A stretch of 64,000 bases of DNA from Cubamyces lactineus (Eukaryota; Basidiomycota; Agaricomycetes; Polyporales; Polyporaceae): the NCBI GenBank assembly GCA_022376465.1, contig JACDTU010000008.1:248001-312000 (forward strand). The letters run 5' to 3'. The position numbers were made by a program, and so were the translations under genes. Positions 22,347-34,615 of the stretch are shown one piece after another. The notes beneath the pieces were generated by a model, which made no database searches, was not told the DNA's origin, and was given only the letters and a program-made list of their open reading frames with translations. Positions within the stretch are counted from its first letter, which is position 1; every line of letters begins with the position of its first letter.

Positions 22347-23215
22347 TCACCGCAACTTGTGCCTCTTCTTATAGTTGCGCAAGACCGTCTGCGCATTCTT
22401 GAGATGCTTTTTTGGCTCCCAAGAATTTTCCGACGCAGGCCAACCCTTCCAAGCCACGAGATACTGCTTTTGGGTACCTCTAGTGCGGTGACTTAGGATC
22501 GCCTCTACCTCCCATTCCTCCCCTTCAGTCAACTCTGGGGTTGGAACTGGTGGAGGTCGGATGTAGTCTGGGCTGTGCGCCTTTGGTGTGTGGTACAGAG
22601 TGAGTAGTGCTGCGTGGAAGACAGGGTGTATCTTCCATGTCTCCGGAAGTTTTAATTTGAATGTGACCAGTCCCAAGACCTTGACTATTGTGAATGGTCC
22701 CACCTGTTTTGGAATTAACTTCCTGGAGGCATATGGGTGCCTGAGATTCTTTGTGTCAAGAAGAACCTTGTCTCCTTGCTTCAGCGGTACTCAAGCAGCA
22801 GGGAGCCTTTTTGACATTGCTGCGGCCGCTTGAGCATGCGCAGCGATTGTATTCTCCCTGGCTTCTTGAAGACTTTGAAGCCTCTGCTCCGTACTTGGAT
22901 GCTTTGGGGTTGTTCTGACCGTCCCAACGGCCTCTGGCTGAAATCCGTAGAGGAGTTCAAAAGGGGATTTTTCCATGACAGAGTGTGTCCGCTGATTATG
23001 CACGAATTCAAATTGAGGCAGCACTTTGGCCCAGGTGTCCGGATTGTTAGCACAGTAGAGTCAAAGTGCTAAGTCGAGTTCTTGATTGACTCGTTCCATT
23101 TCCCCATCCATTTGCGGATGATAGGCCGTACTGAGCGCAGTTTCATTTCTAGGCTATTGTCTATTGTGTAATTCTTTGAATGCCTTGGAGACAAATTGCA
23201 GTCCTCGGGTTCATC
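22347..23215 (-). pseudogene. gypsy integrase C-terminal half with chromodomain
   Basis: Reading from 23215 the frame gives LQFVSKAFKELHNR, then AYHPQMDGEMERVNQELD around the third catalytic Glu, then EFVHNQRTHSVMEKSPFELL. A GPFTIVKVLG tail domain follows, and a C-terminal chromodomain (WEVEAILSHRTRGTQKQYLV, then WKGWPASENSWEPKKHL) ends at 22347. The chromodomain would target insertion to marked chromatin, placing the element among chromoviruses. A TAG at 23154-23156 and TGAs at 23061-23063 and 22791-22793 break the frame; Arg fits both TGA positions. Upstream the integrase joins unrelated GC-rich sequence at about 23215. Confidence 0.85.
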
Positions 23216-24089
23216 CGTACAGCAGGCGAACAGGGCAAGGTGAGCAATGAGCCTTGGGGGATGGCAAGGAACAAGCCTGGTGAGCATGTGTCGGGCAAGG
23301 TACGAGCCTTCTGGGTGGGTGGGGAAGCAGGCGAGGGACAAGCCTGCAGCTGGGTTGGAGGGACTTGGAACTATTATGCTGGCACTCGGGTCGCTGAATG
23401 TAGTCCTTTTCTGCGCTCATTGGCATGCAATCAGGCTCTGGCAGAAGTTTCTGTCCAGTCACTCGCGCACCCACGGGTTTACTACTTCAGTATGGCCAAC
23501 CCAATACAAATCCGTGCAGATGTGTGTATTGCGAGCATTCTATGGAAACTACAACTCACTGCACCATGGACATCAAACCCTGATGCAAGAAATAGAAGGG
23601 AAACGGACTGATGACCATAAGTGCTCATTGTGGTGCAGACAGGAGGCATGCTTGCACTTGCTCTACACACTGAGGCTTAGATTACTACTGAGAGAAATGA
23701 ACCATCTCCCATTGTTGCCTGTAGTGAACAGTATTCAAATATATTATTGATTGCTCTGCACACCTATTCTTGAGCAAAAACTGAGCCAGCGGTAGCAGCT
23801 CAGCTACAAGCATTCATGCGCTTCAAATGGAATCAAGCCCATATTGTCTGGAGACTCTATTCCCCTTTTTGCCGGAGCTCCCTGGCCGACTCCCTGGTGC
23901 TTGAAGCGTCAGGTCAAACCCTGAGTAGGTACCATGAGCTTGCACCATGCCCACTCATCATCATGATGTTGCCAAACTCTAAACGTCCAGATTCAATCCC
24001 TGCTCATTGTCCCAGCCCATAGCCCGGTGGCCGCTGCTCTGTTAAACTCTAATGTCTGAGTGAGCACCAACAACATCCACTGATTCATT
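23216..24089. other. unassigned insert inside the decayed gypsy
   Basis: Between the integrase half and the RT remnant there is no gypsy coding sequence. About 23216-23360 is locally GC-rich with repeated GGCAAGG-like words. No TIR, LTR end or domain was found. Confidence 0.4.
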
Positions 24090-24190
24090 GTGTGCACCTC
24101 GCATCCATCTGCGTCAAGATGTCGAAAGATCTCGTTCATCATGTTTTGGAATGTGGTTGGTGCATTGTACAACCCCATTGGTTTCATTGC
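24090..24190 (-). pseudogene. gypsy reverse transcriptase remnant
   Basis: A short minus-strand segment reads GLYNAPTTFQNMMNEIFRHL, the conserved RT block that precedes YxDD in gypsy elements. It has the same orientation as the integrase at 22347-23215 and probably belongs to the same internally deleted element. Confidence 0.7.
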
Positions 24191-24339
24191 TGTCCCACAA
24201 TATCAAGTTGAAGCTCAATGCCCAGCCCTTGGATGAAGCCCTCAGCTTCATTGCACAATGCCTCACGGATCTGTTAGAGGTCCCCTCAGTGAAAGCACGC
24301 ATACAGTGCTATCACTACTGGACCGCACGTGGTGTTTGC

Positions 24340-25356
24340 CACGTACCATACCTCCAGCTGAGCAAGATCATCTAATAGCCCCGGGATCAGGTGCTGAGAA
24401 GCACTTTGTTGGGGCCATCCGTAATGCCACTGAGTTCTGCCTGCCAGTGGAAACCCCATTTGAATCAGGGGAGAGGATGTCAGATGAGCTGTTGACACCC
24501 TATACAAATGCATACAGGAGGCATGGAATGGCAATGCTACACCCACTAAAACTTGCAGCAAATCCCGGCTCTTGTGGGATCAAACTTGCTCAGCAGCATC
24601 AGACACTCTGAACTCAGCTCGACATCGGCGACCTTGTACCTGCAGCTAAGGCCGAGGTCAGGCTAGCATTCACAAAACTAAAGTCCGCTATCGATACACG
24701 GACACAGCAGCATCAGGGATGAACACATTTGATACATTGTAGAACAGCAGTGAGGTGTGTGGGATCTGATGGACTTCATGCTTTGCCCACCTACAAGCCC
24801 CTCACTCATAATGAGTAGGTCCTGCAGCAGCTTCTGGATCTGTGGAGAGCTCTAGATGACCAGACTTGCCACTCTGTGGCCAATAGACCAGTCAACAAGT
24901 CAATTCTCAAGCAAATCCACCAACTCCCCCAGCACAAATGCCCACCTATATTATATGCGGAGATTTGTGAGGTATTCAGGGGAGTGTCCATATCCTCAAC
25001 ATTGGGGTGAGATCACCTTCATTGGCACCATCTTGACTCCTCCTTCAAGATCAGCACTTTCTGGTGGTCAATCATCATATCTATAGCCTACTCACACTCA
25101 GGATTAAAGCAGGCGGTATCTGTGGTTATCCCGAAGCCCTACAAGGACAGCTACACACACATTGAGTTGTATCGCCTGATTGTGCTTCTCAGCACGCTTG
25201 GCAAGCTCTTTGAAAAGGTGCTCAGTGAACAACTACACTATGAATGCCAGGTATATGGCATTCTGCACCCTCATCAGTTCGGCGGGAAGGTGCACAGCAC
25301 AATAGATGCTGCAGCGTGCCTGGTTTCGGACTTACATCATTATTGCATCTATTATA
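24340..25356 (+). pseudogene. LINE (non-LTR) reverse transcriptase fragment
   Basis: The clearest segment (about 25000-25345) reads DHLHWHHLDSSFKISTF, then VSVVIPKPYKDSYTHIELYR, LIVLLSTLGKLFEKVLSEQL and GILHPHQFGG. These are the fingers-region blocks of agaricomycete LINE RTs, in the normal order. Upstream (from about 24590) fainter coding such as LDIGDLVPAAKAEVRLAF and LLDLWRALDDQTCHSVANRP fits the region before the RT. Several stops are present. The catalytic FxDD block is absent because a Tc1 element enters at 25357. The 24340-24590 part is only weakly coding. Confidence 0.72.
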
Positions 25357-26806
25357 CAGTAATGGCCAGGAAGATCCTGCCACCCCCAAACTTTAAACTT
25401 CGCAGCTTCACTGGATTTCTGGAACTCAAATGATACAAATATATAATCATTATATAGCAGACAACAAGTGTTTTTTACAGCATATATTGTTAACTCTCAT
25501 AGGGCTTGACATGGGGGCACAAAACGTGGAGTGCTCGACAGCACATCAGCCATCCTTCTTAAAACCACTACCATTCACAAACTGTACATATTGCACCACC
25601 CATTCACCTTCTATAACCTTTATTCTTCTCATCTATACTCATAGTTCACTTGTTCTGTGCTAAACAGGTGAAAATCCTTGAACTTCACCTTTGCCACACC
25701 CCCTCTGGAAAACCCCACTCAATGAGTGAAATTGCTCGCATCACTGGCCACTGTCGAGAGGCTGTCCATTTAGCCCTATAGAGGGTTGAAGAGACAGGAA
25801 CCCTACACTATGACAAGCCCCACCCAGGCTGACCTTGCTGCTTCACCCCTCAGGACCTCAATCATTGCAAGCTTGTCCTTGCCTGAGGTGAAGCGCAGCA
25901 TGTAATTGAGGTCCAACATATGCTCTGTCCAGACAGGAGCACCCAAACAGTGTATAGATGGCTTTCTGAGGCTGGTCTCCCTGAACATGTGTGACAGGAG
26001 AAGCCATATCTCAGTTCTCTCAACATGAAGCAACAACAAATGTGGGTGGAGGATGTTGGAAATTGGGGGGTTGAGCAGTGGAAGCTGGTTGTCTTCTTAG
26101 ATGAGTCTAAGTTCAATCTCTTTGACTCAGATGGGAGGTAATGGGCCCAAAAAAGGGTTGGGGAGGAGCTCCTAGACCGAAATGTGAAGAAAAAGGTTCA
26201 GGGCAGGGGGAAAAGTATCATGGTCTGGGGATGCATCACTGCGAACGGAGTCAGGCAACTTCACTGTATTAATGGGATCATGGATGTGAAGAAGTACTGT
26301 GCTATTCTCGAGCAGTTTCTCCTGGGTACCCTTTATGATCATTATCTCAGCCCTTCCACCATTATCTTTCAGCAAGATAATGACCAAAAAGCACACATCC
26401 AATTTCACCCAACACTGGTTTGAAGACCATTATATCACAGTTCTTCCCTGGCCCTCATCCTCTTCTGACATGAAAATAATCAAACACATCTGGGGTGAGC
26501 TGAAGTGCTGTGTGCATGCTTGCAATCCTCTTCCCCACAGCCATGAAGAGCTATGGACCACATTGCAGGAGGAGTGGTATGGACTTAGCCCTTCATTTAT
26601 CCAGTTCCTGTATGACTCCCTTCCTAGGCATGTCAAAGCCTTGAAGGATGCCAAGGGCTCTCACACTCCTTACTAGAGATATAAACCACATTACCAGGTA
26701 GTAAACACGTATGTCTAATATTATATTGATAGGTAGATGGGTTCCCAAAATATTCACCAAAAAGCGCTGAGTGAAGGGGTGGCAGGATAAGTTTTTGCTT
26801 TCACTG
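25357..26806 (+). mobile_element. Tc1-like transposon inserted in the LINE
   Basis: A TA is present on both sides (25355-25356 and 26807-26808). The left end CAGTAATGGCC with ATCCTGCCACCCCC matches the inverted right end CAGTGAAAGC with ATCCTGCCACCCC, with diverged bases between. The 1450-bp length and the transposase inside fit Tc1. The insertion cuts the LINE RT after the QFGG block. Confidence 0.72.
25669..26676 (+). pseudogene. Tc1 transposase, decayed
   Basis: A HTH region (MSEIARITGHCREAVHLAL at 25722) is followed by VVFLDESKFNLFDSDG with the first catalytic Asp, then SIMVWGCITANGVRQLH, then IIFQQDND with the second Asp. The final block has MKIIKHIW where Tc1 enzymes have an acidic residue (NxIEHxW), so the third catalytic residue is Lys. 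There is a TAG near 25777, TGAs near 25829, 25884 and 25997 at places where Arg fits, a TAA near 26141, and a one-base slip in an A-run near 26393. It is clearly inactive. Confidence 0.85.
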
Positions 26807-26808
26807 TA

Positions 26809-27504
26809 ACATCATCTGCCTTCCGATCTCCTTGTATACCCAGTTGTATTTGGTGAGTTATAGAGCAACTATCCATCAGATGTATCCATATCATGAGTTT
26901 GTTGTTTCTATAGGATCCCTAGCTACCCAATAGTTCTATTAGCTTTACTTTATACCCAGTAATAATAAGGTTATAAGGCAATGATTAGTTATTGTTAGTG
27001 CTCCTCCCATGGGTGCCTGAATATCAACTGGCATCCCGTAACAGTTCAAATCCCCTCTACACACCATTGTCAGAACAGTCTGGGTCAAGCACCTCTGGGC
27101 AAGCTTGACATACCACATTACCATGTTTGCTTATGGACTGTTCTGCCAGTGTAGAACCTCGCCCTGCTAGCTCACACCAATGCTCCTAATAATTGTGGTC
27201 AATCAGGCAGTATCTGCGTTGAAGTTCCTTTGATCTCCTTATCCAGCTCTTCATTAATACTGTCCTCATCCTTGCAGCAGTCTTTTGCTGGTGAGTGCTT
27301 GAAGCTAATGTTTGCTTCTCCACTGGTGTATGGTGTCCCTCCCCTGAAGGTTGACAATTTCTTGACTATTCACCACCCTTATGCCCACCTCCTCCTTACT
27401 GTCCATCACTTTGAATGATTTGATTGAAGTTGCCTGAACATCAACGCTACTTGATTGGGAGCCAGCCCTGGAAGCCCATTTGTCTCATGTGAACTACAAG
27501 TTCA
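26809..27504. other. stretch without a supportable gene
   Basis: AT-rich, short ORFs only, no recognised motif. It may include the rest of the LINE, but the RT blocks could not be followed past the Tc1 insertion. Confidence 0.4.
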
Positions 27505-29100
27505 ATGAGTGCACCAACGGTGGATCGGCTTCTTCGCCTCATCAACACCATTGTTGAACACCCTACGGAGTTATCTTTTTGTACATATGCCAGTGTGAAA
27601 CAAGCTCAGGATGTGGCATCCTTGCTTCTGCTGTTAGTAGCTTTGTACCTGCCATGTAACCATATGCTGAATATGACTAGTATAAAGGAAATATTGTCAC
27701 CAAGCCATGTTCCAAGGAGAAGCCTCCCCGATCATACTTTGTGTAGTGCCAACCCCTTTTTGAATGAAGTTAAACTATGGTCCAGGATCCGGAGCTATGC
27801 CCAAAGTTCAACTGGCATGCTACATGACTGTACAAGTCCATTGGTGTACTCTGGTTATGCAGACAAGACTTGTCTGTCCTTCTTTAGCACTCAAAAAGGC
27901 TATCCAATCATGGCATGGGTGAATAATCTGCCCTCAGAGATAAGAGATTGCAAAGATTTTGGAGGCTCTCAAGTAGTAGGTTTCCTGCCAGTGGTGAGTA
28001 TTCAATGTAAACCTATAGTGTGCAGCTGCAGGGCTCAATGCACACCCAAGGTGAAAGACCCCAATAAAGAGAAGAAAAAGGGCCCTACCATGTTTTAACA
28101 TGTAACATGGCACAGATTGTTCTTGTATCTGGTGCAGAGTGTAGCAACCTGGGCAAAGATATGCTATTAAGTGAAATGTGGGGACAGGATTACCCTTTTT
28201 GTTCCCTCTCATTCAAATAAATTATAGTTGCAGACATGGAAGAACAGTGAGTAGGCCTCCATCACTGGCTAGACATTGTAATAACTTCTGACTGTGCATA
28301 AAACAATGATTTCCCTTACTTGTGGACCAAAATCCTATTGTATGTGCCTGATTTGCTTGGTTCCAGCTCAGGAGCAAAGTAAGCTGTTCGTGAACCAGAT
28401 CTATCCCATGTGCAAATCAGGCAGAGAATGTCCTCAGAAGATCATCAGGAAGAAGGGCGCCATCACTGCTGCAGAATTGGAGGCTTAATTGCAGCCAATG
28501 GGCCTCTGCAGTAACTGTGTATAATGATGATCTGTCTTCAGAATGTTTTTTGGAAGACTCCAAGATGCAATGTGTGCAGTGCCCTATCTTGGGATCATTT
28601 GCATGCCTACCATGGTGGTCTATGTAGTGGCCACCTCTTTGCCCAATTCCAAAAGGTTGTGGTAGAGCTAGGTAGACCATGCTGGATTGAAATCAACAAA
28701 GGGTAAGTGGTTCTTTGTATATATGGGGGATGGGAGTTATGATATCACTAGGATACTGAGACAGTGATTCTGTAGATCCTCCAGCATGCCAAGGTGGCCT
28801 GACCTCAACCATTTTGATGCTGTGATATGTGTACACTTTACTAATGCTACAAAGTATGAGGATATCTCTAAGGTATTTCATATAATCTTTGGGAAGCCTA
28901 ATGTTTACCAACATACTGTGGAATAGCTGATTGTTTCTTGTTAATGCTGACGCCTTACATCTGCCCTCCAGGCCTACCACATACCAGTGTTACACACTAA
29001 AGTCAACTTCAGAACCTCGCCTCGACTCACTGGTCAAGTTCGAAATCAACGGCCATTGGATTCTCCAGGTCTTCATACATGTTGACATTCAGTGAGTTCT
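27505..29100 (+). pseudogene. Plavaka-type transposase, decayed
   Basis: An ORF at 27505-28098 contains YADKTCLSFFSTQKGYPIMA and NLPSEIRDCKDFGGSQVVGF, the hallmark block of the Plavaka superfamily of basidiomycete DNA transposons. The pattern continues through stops as LVQSVATWAKICY, then VKCGDRITLF, then CLICLVPAQEQSKL, then VQNVFWKTPRCNVCSALSWD (about 28540) and DLNHFDAVICVHFTNATKYE (about 28790). Order and spacing match the family. Several stops and frame changes make it a pseudogene. No terminal repeats were found, so the element borders are unknown. Confidence 0.75.
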
Positions 29101-29215
29101 CAGGCTGAACAGCCTCATTCTTGTGGTCAACTGTGTCTGGTTCTGCTGACCATTGGAGCTCAGAATACAGATCATTCAATAGTGTCCTGAGTACAGGGTA
29201 AATATATACCTTGTT

Positions 29216-29788
29216 CTACTTTGGGAGCTGGCTCATAGATCTTGGGTTCTGCCCGCTCACATCCGCCCCTCTGTCCACAGCATGTAGCACAGCAGTGATG
29301 TCCTTGTGCCTCACCTCTGAGTCCTCCGTCATGCCTGAGGTGTTCAGTAATTGATCAGTAGGCGCCTTGTCCACTGTATCCGCAGCCTCGCGATGACCAA
29401 TGGCCACCTCTTCTGCCTTGATGCAAACGGCCCTGGTGGTCCCAAGGGTTCAGCATGCTCCGTCCCGCCTGCTAAACAAGAGCAGCCATCTGGCTGCTGA
29501 GGCTAGTCTGGTGTGCTAAGAATGCCTGGAAAGTGTTCGCCAACATCATTACTATACATCTGGTCCCATGGCTTGTGATGTGGTCTCCGTGGCTACCAGC
29601 ATGATGTATTCGTGTGGGCATGGGGTGTACCTCTGCCTTGCCTTGTAGAGCTCGAGGTACCCCGCCCACACATTGCCCAGGTGCGGTCTGCGCTTGGCCA
29701 ACTACGCACAGATTGCATTAGCATAGCTTTCCCATTGAACGTGATTGTCAATGTTGTAGTTATGTGGGTTGGAGGACATAGGGGGAAT
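29216..29788 (-). pseudogene. extra 3' ORF of the second chromodomain gypsy, decayed
   Basis: Downstream of the chromodomain and on the same strand, ATG 29788 opens MSSNPHNYNIDNHVQWESYA, then RRPHLGNVWAGYLELYKARQ and PCPHEYIMLVATE. One TAG interrupts it near residue 26. The frame breaks at about 29570 and weak coding continues to about 29216. The family is not recognised. The position parallels the extra ORF of the other gypsy at 20999-22280, but I saw no clear sequence similarity between the two. Confidence 0.5.
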
Positions 29789-29839
29789 TCTGAGGTGAGC
29801 AAGTCAGACGTGAAGTGTCTCACCTCACCGCCCATTGTC

Positions 29840-31148
29840 CCCGGTTTTATACTGATGGTCTGTACTGCTACAGATGTTACCCATTGGGGTACCATCGGTG
29901 ACGCTGTCAATCACCCAACTAGGGTGTCTGCCACTGCTGATATCACAGGCACCTCCCGCCCCACTTGTGGCAGCATCAGTACATCCATGTCTGACTGGTG
30001 TTTTGACCAGAGTGGGTAACTGACATGCTTCAGATACTCCTTGGGCCTCGAAATATTCAGCCAAAGCCTGTAGATGGCGCACATCATGATACAGGACCTA
30101 GGTGATGTCTCCCGTCGTCTACCGCACCTTAAATTGCACATCTTGGCCCCTCCCAGAGCATGTCAGTATGCAATTGACTGCCCATTCTCATGGATGTTCT
30201 CTGAATCCTGGGAGTTGGTGGAATTGTCTATCTGGGAAACGTCGGTCATCATTCAGGATGTACATCCGCAGCAATGATGCATGGAATGCGTCATGGATTC
30301 CTCGTGCACGGAGTTCCTTTGGCAGTTCTAGATGGTATGTTGTGCCCTCCGTAATTGTGTGCATAATCAGAAATGGCCCTAGATACTGTGGTACAGATTT
30401 TTGTGCTCGTCCTGTTGGTAGGCACAAATTCTTGGTAGACAAATATACAAGATCACCCATTTTGGAAGTCGCTGGTCAACATTTTCGATTTGTTGCCATA
30501 GTCTGGCTAACATGGGCTGCAATAATGGCATCATGTGCCACCATTATTGCTTGTTTGACACACCGTGCAAAGGCCTGAACACTGGGGTACCCGAAGTTGC
30601 CATCCCACACGAGTGTTTGGGGCATTTGTCCATAGTTGAGGTAAAATGGGGAGAATCCCATGGTGTCCAATCTCACCATGTTCATAGCTAACTCAATTGC
30701 AGGTAGTTGGTGTAACCCAGTCCTTCTGGTCTGGCTGGATGCACTGTCTCAGCATCTGGGTCATGGTACAGTTTGCACGCTCCATCACCCCATCTGTCTG
30801 TGGATGGCATGCCAAGGCCAAGCACAACTTGGTTCCCAGTGGCTGATGTAACTTCTTCCAGAAGGTGCTTGTGAATAATGTGTCTCAGTCACTACTGATC
30901 TGCTCTGGTAGACCATGAAGCTTGTATACGTGCTCAAAGACAACTTTTGCCATTTCTGCTGCACCGTAAGTCTGTACAGTCAGGACAAGATGCACCATAG
31001 ATGTAAGCTGATCAATGATAATGCAGATCATATCAAAGGCACCAAGCCAGTTCTCAGATGCTTGCAAAGGCCCAACAAAGTTCATGGCTATGTATTGCCA
31101 AGGACGGTGGGGTACTGGGAGTGGTCATAGAAGGCCCAATGGCCAAGT
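29840..31148 (-). pseudogene. gypsy integrase core, C-terminal domain and chromo-like domain
   Basis: From 31148 down, the frame shows MNFVGPLQASENWLGAFDMI (first catalytic Asp region), then VYKLHGLPEQISSD, DTLFTSTFWKKLHQPLG and CHPQTDGVMERANCTMTQML with the catalytic Glu. Then come RLDTMGFSPFYLNYGQMP and a tail domain (MGDLVYLSTKNLCLP, then GPFLIMHTITEGTTYHLELP). A chromo-like end follows, VQFKVR to YHDVRHLQALAEYFEAQGV. A TGA at 30885-30887 falls where the family has Arg (SDRDTLF). The element is decayed. It is the downstream half of the pol interrupted by the LTR at 31149. Confidence 0.87.
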
Positions 31149-31694
31149 TGTTATGGATGTACAATAGGTGTTCTACGAACTTTACAATCAGATGATGAAT
31201 TATGCTACTTTCTTTGTACAATACAAGTATGGTGGACTCTGAGTCTTTAGCTATGGTTCTTTCCTTTGACACTCTACGAAGCATTCTCGTATTAGCTAGG
31301 ACTTTCTATAGAAAGTGTTTATTCTATACTTACCATATAGGGATACACAGTCGCTCCTGCGCAGCCACCCGCAGTGCACAGCAGCACTGCCACAGTGGTA
31401 GTAGGTTTGACTGGCGCTGACTACAATGTACTAGAAGGTCCCTGTTTGCGCTAGAACATTCCTCTCCTCCTCTTCTATTCATGTATATAAGAGGCAACGT
31501 CACAGAGCGACCCTCAGCTTTCAGTCTCTTTGCGAATTACGAACTTGTATTGCTTGTTGACTCACTTTCACTGAACAAAATTACTATGCACTTATCTTTG
31601 ACAAGCTAGGGCTAGTAATTGAATAGATACAAGCTCTATATTCATTGATGTCTTAAGGCTTGATAGTTTAAGAGTCATGCTCGAAAGCATAACA
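31149..31694 (+). repeat. solo LTR, family A, inside gypsy pol
   Basis: A 546-bp LTR running from TGTTATGGATG to AAAGCATAACA with a perfect 5-bp target duplication CAAGT (31144-31148 and 31695-31699). A TATATAAG box at 31484-31491 gives its direction. It splits the host gypsy between the integrase zinc-binding domain and the catalytic core. No internal sequence accompanies it, so it is the product of LTR-LTR recombination. Confidence 0.93.
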
Positions 31695-33540
31695 CAAGTT
31701 GTTGACAATCTGGTTATCGTGCACACACCGCATGTACGGCAGTATTCCGTGGCATCAGTTGCCATCTGTGGCCACCACACCTCCTCTCAGAGATAGGATG
31801 AGGTTTTTCTGTCGCCAAGGTGAGCTAACACTGAGTGTGCATGCCATAGTACAACCTCACAGAGTCTACGGGATCCCACTGATATGTTTGGGATACAGAG
31901 CTTAAGCACACCCTTGTTGTCTTTATAAACAAGACCATCCTTTGCCAGAAACTGAGGAAACGACCTGGGATCATCAAAGATTCAACAAAAGAAGCTGTCC
32001 TCTGTGTAGTGGTTCTGAATAGCCTCCAGTTAGATCATCCTCAGCTTGCTAGCTGTTGTCAATAGGCTGCCCTCATCCATCAATTCTGTTGACTTCTCTT
32101 CACCATTCTTGGTTGTCATTGAAAGCCGTTCCAGTATGGTTTCTATCCCCATACTGGCAGCCTCTCCATCTGTCTCATCTGTCTGAGCTGACTCGTCCAA
32201 ACCCTCCGGTACGTCACTGTTGGGATGCCTCTCAGCACCGTACTGTTTATGCACTGACTTCCCAGTGTGCAGAGCTCAGTACATGTTACGCTTTCGAGTG
32301 TGACTCTTAAACTATCAAGCCTTAAGATGTCAATGAATAGAGAGCTTGTTTCTATTGCTCAGACTTGAGGCACACCGGCACTGTCATTGCCCACATATTC
32401 CAATTGTGCACGCTCAATGCTCACAGGTTTGTTGCTATAGATTTTCACAGTGAGTCTGCTAGAATATTGGTTTTGCCGGGAATGTAGTGCATGCTGAACT
32501 TGAATTCATTCAGAACGTCCATCCATCGATGCTGATTTGGTGATAAATGCTTTTGTCCTATTAAAAATTCTAATGCCTTGTGGTCAGTACAGATACAAAA
32601 GTGAGTGCCATATAGCAGTGATCAGAATCACTTTAATGACTCAACAATGGCTAACAGTTCCTCTTCATGCACAGGGTAGTGCTGCTGCACCGGATTAAAC
32701 TTTTCTGACCAGAATGTGACTACTCATGATGTTGCGAGATCATTGCCTTGACTGATGTAACCACTTGCACAGGTCAGTGACACGTCCATCACCAGGTTAA
32801 TGGTGGGTGCCTCTGCTAAACAGTCCAAGGCTATCCAGCAATTGTTTCTTCACTGATGTACCTTGTGCTTGACCTCATCAAAGGCTCACTGATGTGTATT
32901 GTGCTGTTTCCAGGTTTTAGCAGAGCTTGTCAGAAGGGCCAATACTCCCATCAGGATCCAGATACCTTTGCGGTCAGGTGCTAAAAAACCAACCACACCC
33001 AGAAAACTGCTGAGCAATGACTTATTGGTAGGTACCTTCCAGTTCGCCACAGAGTCCACCTTGTGCAGGTCCATTACGATCCTGTGCTTGTTGATAACAT
33101 GATCAAGTATTTTCAGACATATCACAAAGAAATTCATCTTGTCTGCCCCCAGGTAGAACTGCTCTTGCTGCAGGACATCAAGATCAATCCATACGTGCTC
33201 CATATGGTCCTCTATGGTGTCTGAATAGATAACAATATCATCTAGGTAGATGTCCATGAATACGCTGATGTATGGGGCAAATATATGGTTCATAACCATC
33301 TGGTACATTGTCGGTCCATTTACATACATACATCCCCTTGTTACAAAATCAGGCTGACCATTGTGCCATCTGGTCTGGTAAACAAGGTACAGTTAACATG
33401 CTTAGGTACCATGTGTATCTGTTTGCACCATATGTGGTGGTAATAAAGTATTACAAACAGATTGTTTCCCCAAGGTGTTTTACAAATAAACCAGGCTGGT
33501 GCATAATACTTTACGAGTTCCTGGGCCCTCCAGGGTAGGG
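31695..33540 (-). pseudogene. gypsy RT, RNase H and integrase zinc domain
   Basis: From the high end: GPTMYQMVMNHIFAPYISVF and MDIYLDDIVIYSD (RT with YLDD, near 33240), then GADKMNFFVICLKILDHVI and VPTNKSLLSSFLGVVGFLAP. RNase H remnants run from about 32850 and end with SPNQHRWMDVLNEFKFSMHY and IPGKTNILADSL (near 32450). An acidic linker with MHKQYGAERHPNSDVPEGLD follows, then the zinc-binding CRTCGVC block at about 31740. Numerous stops are present, and an LTR fragment interrupts it at 32284. The upstream RT palm region is barely readable. It is one element with the integrase at 29840-31148. Confidence 0.85.
32284..32356 (-). repeat. LTR family A fragment
   Basis: About 70 bp starting TGTTACGCTTTCGAGTGTGA match the start of the LTR at 20295 in the same orientation, then stop. 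It lies inside the linker between RNase H and integrase of the decayed gypsy. Confidence 0.75.
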
Positions 33541-33987
33541 CCTATAGGATCACCTCAGCTTCTCAGCTCTCATCTCAATGTGATAATTGTCCCTGGTGGC
33601 TGCCTAATATGGCAGGCATGGCCAGAAGAGCTGCTATCAGCTACCCAGGCTTATCTCTCTACTGATAAGGCTCTTTAGTGATCTTATCAGCTCTCTCAGC
33701 TCTCTTGCTTCTCTATCTACTGGCACTTTGGCGCTCTGCTTGGCCTCCATATTGGCTACTCTGGGAGCTCCACCCCGGGCTCAAAACTCGCCCAATCCGA
33801 ACACAAGTAGGCTCGTCTTAAACACATCCTCAGGGCGTACAAGACGATCCAACTCGATTTTTCACAGGGATGTTATTGATACATCTACAGTAGGTACAGA
33901 TATGGGCGCTATGCAACAGAAAACAATGTGTAGTGCAGCCATTTCGTAACGCGTGGCCATGTACAATACACCCCCAGATTTCTCTCA
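33541..33987. other. stretch without a supportable gene
   Basis: Lies between gag and pol remnants of the decayed gypsy. It contains repeated CTCTCAGCTC-like words but no readable gypsy domain and no clear insertion ends. Confidence 0.4.
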
Positions 33988-34615
33988 TCAGAGGCTTTCA
34001 AATGAGCCCCTGACAAGAGGAAATGGCCCACCAGTTGTGGAGATCGCTGTGCCATCCCAGACGAATGGTGTCTTTATTTTGACACCAGACAAGGCCTTGC
34101 GCATGCACTTTTTGTCTTTCATGTGCTGAGATTGACACTTTTGCTCAGACTTTGTCTTTCTTGACTTCCCTGAGTCTGACTGATGTCCTGTAATTGAGCT
34201 GTTCATGCTGGAGCTTGAAGACAAGCTATCTGAGCCGCTAGACTTGTCTTCTGAGGAGCTAGAGTCAAAACTACTTGGCAGGCCTCACCCTCCACCTCCT
34301 AAGATGTCCACTATAGCTCTAAACCATCTGCCATCCGGAATTTAAGATGGTTCACATTGGAATTGGGTGGTAGGCTCCCGGGACTCCCAGTGCATAGACT
34401 TAGGTCTGTTTGTTATCGGCCTCTTTAGGTGTGTGAGAGGGCTCGTCAGGAGTCTTGTATCTGGAAGGCTCAGGTTCTGGTGCGTGTGAGACAAAGTGAA
34501 GCAGAAAATTGCGTTGTGACTGCTCTCTTGGCACGTTCTTGCCTTTCTGTTCTGCAGTGAACTGGCCATCGAGTCCTTCTAAAGCTGGGGTATGTTCTTC
34601 AGGTTTGAGCTCTAC
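33988..34615 (-). pseudogene. gypsy gag remnant
   Basis: A Ser-rich N-terminal stretch is followed by CMRKALSGVKIKTPFVWDGT, a motif typical of the start of the gag capsid region in basidiomycete gypsy elements. The rest of gag is missing or scrambled. The upstream part (34342-34615) is open in another frame (EPEPSRYKTPDEPSHTPKEA) and enters an inserted LTR at 34616. It probably belongs to the element whose pol lies at 29840-33540. Confidence 0.6.

Noticed and set aside
27505..28098. Host gene of 197 codons
   Set aside because: Its sequence matches the Plavaka transposase block and the family pattern continues downstream through stop codons.
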